From Sinotaia quadrata (taxonomy: Eukaryota; Mollusca; Gastropoda; Architaenioglossa; Viviparidae), in contig CM054181.1 of assembly GCA_028829895.1 (NCBI GenBank), positions 17,474,001 through 17,538,000 of the forward strand: 64,000 bases of DNA. Direction: 5' to 3'. The position numbers and the translations under genes are program-made. Below the pieces are notes generated by a model, which was given only the letters and a program-made list of their open reading frames with translations, did not search any database and was not told the DNA's origin. How positions within the stretch are numbered: position 1 is the stretch's first letter; each line of letters starts with the position of its first letter. This document shows, piece after piece, positions 60,901 to 64,000 of the stretch.

Positions 60901-61690
60901 TTTGAATGGGTAGTTGTGAGTAAAAAATAATGGTTTGGTAAATCTTTGTATCTGACAAGTATCAAACCTACTCTTTACCAATCTATTTCTTATCAAACTT
61001 AAATCTCACCAGTCTATTCCTAATTAAATCTAATCCTAAACAAGCCTACTCCATCCTAAATCTATTCCTTACCAATCTGATCTTTATCAAACCTACTTCT
61101 TACCAGCATATTTCTTATCAAACTTAACCCAAAATCAGCCCAGTTGTCATCATCAAACCTATTCCTTTTCAAATATACTAGCATTAAGAATAAGACTCTT
61201 TATTTAGTTTATTCCTTATTATAAATTATATAATATCAAAACTACTCTCATTCTCTATCAATTATCATTAAAACTAAAAGAAGTAATGTAAATATATAAT
61301 ATATGGAGAACTGAACCTTAATTAGTTTAAACAGCTTAAATATGCATGGAAAGTTGTACAAAGTAATTTACTAAGAGCAAATTTTAACAAAAAATAATTA
61401 TGATATTTTCAAAATTATTATTGATGTAAAATTTATACACTTGCTTTGTTATACTTGTTTGGGGTGGGGTTTTTTTTTGTTGTTGACAAAAAGGCACTTT
61501 ATTTCTTATTACTTGTTCATGTTCATACAATTTATAATAACCTTTAAATGCAATACAGTACTACCTATTGTAAGTATTAATAATAATATACTACTTACCT
61601 TTACTTCAACAGAACAGCCAATTGTAGCTGACGGGTTGTGACAAGATTCATAATGGCAAATCAAATGGACAAGAGATGTCTTGCCAACAC
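57123..61690 (-). CDS. RABL3: RABL3 small GTPase, six exons, first exon outside the window
   Basis: Minus-strand exons 61690-61599, 60651-60534, 59028-58926, 58518-58368, 57743-57672 and 57191-57123 join in frame to about 200 residues plus TAA. They carry [15 protein letters not shown] (P-loop end), [18 protein letters not shown] in place of canonical [35 protein letters not shown] (G4) and [20 protein letters not shown], matching RABL3 in order. Human RABL3 is 236 residues. The missing first exon should encode the N-terminus through the start of the GxxxxGK loop. No prenylation CaaX end is present. RABL3 is a Rab-like GTPase implicated in Ras-pathway prenylation and in lymphoid biology in vertebrates; the role here is inferred. 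Intron 1 holds a hAT element. Confidence 0.94.
57230..57420. repeat. ~65-bp repeat in RABL3 intron 6, 3 copies
   Basis: Units contain ACAAAAATAACTAAGTAGAG, TTTATGAAAGGAATAG and ACATGCCCAGnCnGCCAATTT. Confidence 0.88.
57672..57743 (-). CDS. RABL3: RABL3 exon 6
   Basis: 72 bases, 24 codons: [24 protein letters not shown]. The acceptor is TTTTGTTTTCAG and the donor GTGAAC. Both ends are phase 0. Confidence 0.92.
57885..57926. repeat. (TG)n(AG)n microsatellite
   Basis: TG repeats pass directly into AG repeats, within RABL3 intron 5. Confidence 0.95.
58368..58518 (-). CDS. RABL3: RABL3 exon 5
   Basis: It encodes [23 protein letters not shown] through ADELNV, holding the G4 TKAD motif. The acceptor CCTGAAAG is weak, but continuity with exon 4 (ANG|NEFD) fits human RABL3 closely. 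The donor is GTGAGT. Confidence 0.9.
58926..59028 (-). CDS. RABL3: RABL3 exon 4
   Basis: It encodes [20 protein letters not shown] to QAN, closing two bases into a Gly codon. The acceptor is TTATATTGTAG and the donor GTTTGT. Confidence 0.92.
59029..60533 (-). other. RABL3 intron 3 with 39-bp triplication
   Basis: Intron without recognised coding. At 59770-59886 the 39-bp unit GGATGTCATTATCTATGTTT GTTGCATTACCAAAGCTAA occurs three times with single-base changes. The 3n length keeps frames open on both strands. Confidence 0.85.
60534..60651 (-). CDS. RABL3: RABL3 exon 3
   Basis: It encodes [23 protein letters not shown] through FYHQVH, including the switch II WDIGG motif. The donor GTGTGT splits a Gly codon. 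Confidence 0.92.
60652..61598 (-). other. RABL3 intron 2 with degenerate repeats
   Basis: From 60950 to 61160 CCTACTCnTTACCAATCTA-like phrases recur at about 20-30-bp spacing with strong divergence. No gene inside. Confidence 0.7.
61599..61690 (-). CDS. RABL3: RABL3 exon 2
   Basis: It encodes [15 protein letters not shown] to CSVEVK, starting inside a split Gly codon (1|2). The acceptor is AAATTTAAG and the donor GTAAGT. Confidence 0.92.
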
Positions 61691-61995
61691 CTTAAATTTA
61701 ATAATAAAAAGTGCTCGAATAGAACTGAGTTCAATTCAAATTTCAATACAAAATGCATAAATAGGCCATTGTATTTAAATTTTAAGTAAAATGAAAGAGC
61801 CAATTTTTCAGACAGATTAAGATACAAAGATTTAAAAAAGGGGGAGATTAAAATTACATTGATTCATTGTAAATAAAATACGTATTTAGTAAGAATATAA
61901 AACATAACTTAATATCATTAGCAGAATCAGCTATTTTCCAAATTGTATTGTCACGTAAAGACAACTGATAGGGCCTATGCCTCCAACATCTAAAG

Positions 61996-64000
61996 CAGGG
62001 GTGCACAAACCGCGGCCCGCGGGCCGCATGCGGCCCCTGACAGGGCCCGGTGCGGCCCCCAGAAGACTTTAGAATGTTACCATTATTTGTGGCCTGCAAG
62101 GAGCTTTTAACATTATTCTGAACAAGGGAGTAGAACAGTGGTCTGCTTTCCCGCGCATGCTTCTTGTGCTGTGTTGAAAACAAACGCTGGATGCTGTATT
62201 GAGGTGAGAGCACTGTGTATTGGGCACACTGTTCACTTCAGCTGATCAAAGGGGTATGTGTTGAAATAGTAGTATCTTTGATGTATGGCGACATCAAATA
62301 GCCTTAGAAAGACCCAAGTCGACAGGCAGCCAGCCAAAGTTCAGTCTGGGGATGGGGTGAGGTGATGCAGGGAGGGGGGGAAGGAAGGTGCAATCAGTGT
62401 GTATGAATATGCGGCTGTGGATGTCTGGTTGGCATGTACTAAATGAATTACACAGCGTGAAGTGAAGTTGTTTTTAAACTACTGCCCTTTGTAAATATGT
62501 CAAAACCTGCTGCATAAGAAGCGTAAAATTGAAGACGAAAATCGTCAGTTTAAAGAAGAGTGGATGGCTAAATACTTTATGTGGCATTTTAATGGAGCAG
62601 CTCTGTGCTTAATTTGTTGTGAGTCTGTTACTGTGATTAAGGACTTCAACTGCAAGCGGCATTACAAAACAAAGCACGCTGCGACTTTTGATGACTTAAA
62701 AGGTGCTGTGAGAAACAACAAACTTGAGCAACTTTTAAAAGGTCTGTCAGCACAGCAACATTTCTTCACAAAAAAGTCTGAAGAAAACAAGTATTTTGCT
62801 CTGCAAGTTGCAAAGTAGCACATATTGTTGCCAAATCATCACAGCCATTTACTGACGGTGAGCCGTTTACTGACTGTGACTTAGTCAAAGACTGCATCCA
62901 AGCTGTCCAATATGTCCTGAAAAGGCGGATCTTTTCAACACAGTCCCACTCTCACTGACGACCATTCAAGGCCCTGTTGAAGACTTAGCAACAGATGTTT
63001 GTGAACAGTTGTGTGAAAGACTTGCTAACTGTAAGTACTTTTCAATTGCTTTGGACAAGAGCACTGACAACGTTGACATAGCACAATTGCTGGATTTTGT
63101 GCGTGCTGTGGATGAGCTTTGAAATAACTCAAGAATTATCTGGTATGGCTTCACTCATGGGCGGACGACTGGTGAAGATATTTTTGGAGGAGTGACTTCC
63201 GTTCTTGGAAACCTTAACGTCCAGTGGCCAAAGCTAGCCAGCGTTACCACAGATGGTGTGCCTGCTATGACTGGAAGAGCATCAGGATATGTTGCTCATT
63301 TGCTGCCACATTTGCAGGGGCTTGGAATTCCAACAGATAGTGTCCACATGTACCATTGCATAATTCATCAGGATTCGCTCTGTGCACGAATCTTGAAATT
63401 TGACGTCATGAAATTCGTTTTTAATTCTGTGAACTTCATATGATCCAGAGGACTTAATCATCAACAGTTCAGACCATTTCTTGAAGACATCAAGGCAGAA
63501 TATCGAGACATTCTGTATCACACATGTGGCTGAGTCGAGGAAAGGTATTAAAGGTATTAAAATGGTTTGTTGAGTTGCGAACGGAAATTTGTGAATTCCT
63601 TACTGTCAAAGGCAAAGACATGGCTGTGTTTGCTGACAAACAGTGGTTGGCAGACTTGGCATTTCTGACAGACATGGCAGATCACTTGAATAGATTCAAC
63701 CAGCGTCTCCAAGGCAAAGATCACTTTATCTTTGATATGTACAAGGAACTGCAGTCCTTCACGTTGAAGTTGAGGCTCTTCTGTTCGAATCTGCAAGCTG
63801 GAAATCTTTGTCATTTTCCGATTTGTTCAGCTTTTCAGAAGGAGTACCAATGTAACTTCAGCAGATACCATTGCAATTGTGAAACATTGCTGAAGGAATT
63901 TACTGAACGCTTTGATGCCTTCAAGGAGCACAAGGACTTATTCAACTTCATTCGCGATCCTTTCTCATGTAGTGTAGAGTCCGTGCCTGATCACTGTCAA
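61996..64000 (+). mobile_element. hAT transposon (GTF2IRD2/Charlie-like), left end and body; runs off the window
   Basis: The left end CAGGGGTGCACAAACCGC at 61996 is a typical hAT terminal sequence and is followed by a GC-rich segment containing the perfect 16-bp palindrome GCGGCCCGCGGGCCGC (62012-62027). The 8 bp just before it, ATCTAAAG, should reappear after the right end. The element lies in RABL3 intron 1 in the opposite orientation to that gene and carries the transposase remnant described separately. Confidence 0.85.
62497..64000 (+). pseudogene. Decayed hAT transposase (GTF2IRD2-like), 3' end outside the window
   Basis: From an ATG at 62497 the frame breaks within six codons, then resumes as EEWMAKYFMWHF, CLICCESVTVIKDFNCKRHY (BED/zinc-finger-like), then stops at 62816. 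Later blocks in several frames follow the family order: DLVKDC; CPEKADLFN; CKYFSIALDKSTDNVDIAQL (first catalytic Asp region); SVTTDGVPAMTGRASGYVAH (second); CIIHQDSLCARIL; SRGLNHQQFRPFLEDIKAEY; KVLKWFVELRTEICEFL; LADLAFLTDMADHLNRFNQR; LRLFCSNLQAGNLCHFPICS. At least six stops or frame changes (near 62515, 62816, 62910, 62944, 63120, 63442) mean it is inactive. The family is shared with the domesticated transposase part of mammalian GTF2IRD2. Confidence 0.9.

Overview
The window looks like nuclear DNA of an invertebrate animal, most likely a mollusc. It is AT-rich, the genes are split into small exons by long GT..AG introns, micro- and minisatellites are abundant, and there are decayed hAT, mariner-like, LTR-type and Ty3/Gypsy elements. 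The protein families (a DUF4139/F37C4.5-like protein, an IAP with two BIR domains, UBA and RING, and RABL3) suit a lophotrochozoan. The species assignment is inference; nothing in the sequence proves it. There are no operons, ribosome binding sites, tRNA, rRNA or CRISPR arrays that I can support.

Layout: (1) About 1-12 kb holds the 3' part of a plus-strand DUF4139 gene: four in-frame exons at 4385-4535, 7690-7929, 9721-9954 and 11211-11405. Its 5' exons lie before the window. (2) About 12-48 kb is gene-poor and repeat-rich. It contains a decayed ZBED5-like hAT transposase (16.26-18.21 kb) carrying an LTR fragment; two complete LTR-like elements of one family, with target-site duplications (18585-19890 and 21426-22099), and a 5' part of a third (31475); a mariner-type MITE (22125-22334); a broken THAP domain (34932-35116); a 2.8-kb hAT-type element with an exact 8-bp target-site duplication (37787-40584); a Ty3/Gypsy RNase H remnant (43.17-43.55 kb); and many tandem arrays, densest from 25 to 41 kb. 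(3) 47.96-52.14 kb holds a five-coding-exon IAP (469 aa), complete from ATG to stop. (4) 57.12-61.69 kb holds a minus-strand RABL3 small GTPase, convergent with the IAP gene; its first coding exon is outside the window. (5) A hAT transposon with a decayed GTF2IRD2-like transposase begins at 61996, inside RABL3 intron 1, and runs off the window.

The three genes look functionally independent: one of unknown function, one controlling cell death and ubiquitination, and one Rab-like GTPase. I found no clearly new molecular system. The most notable items are the LTR-like family with target-site duplications, the hAT element inserted into a minisatellite, the duplicated DIPPxEDR motif ahead of each BIR domain in the IAP, and the uncertain 3' end of RABL3.
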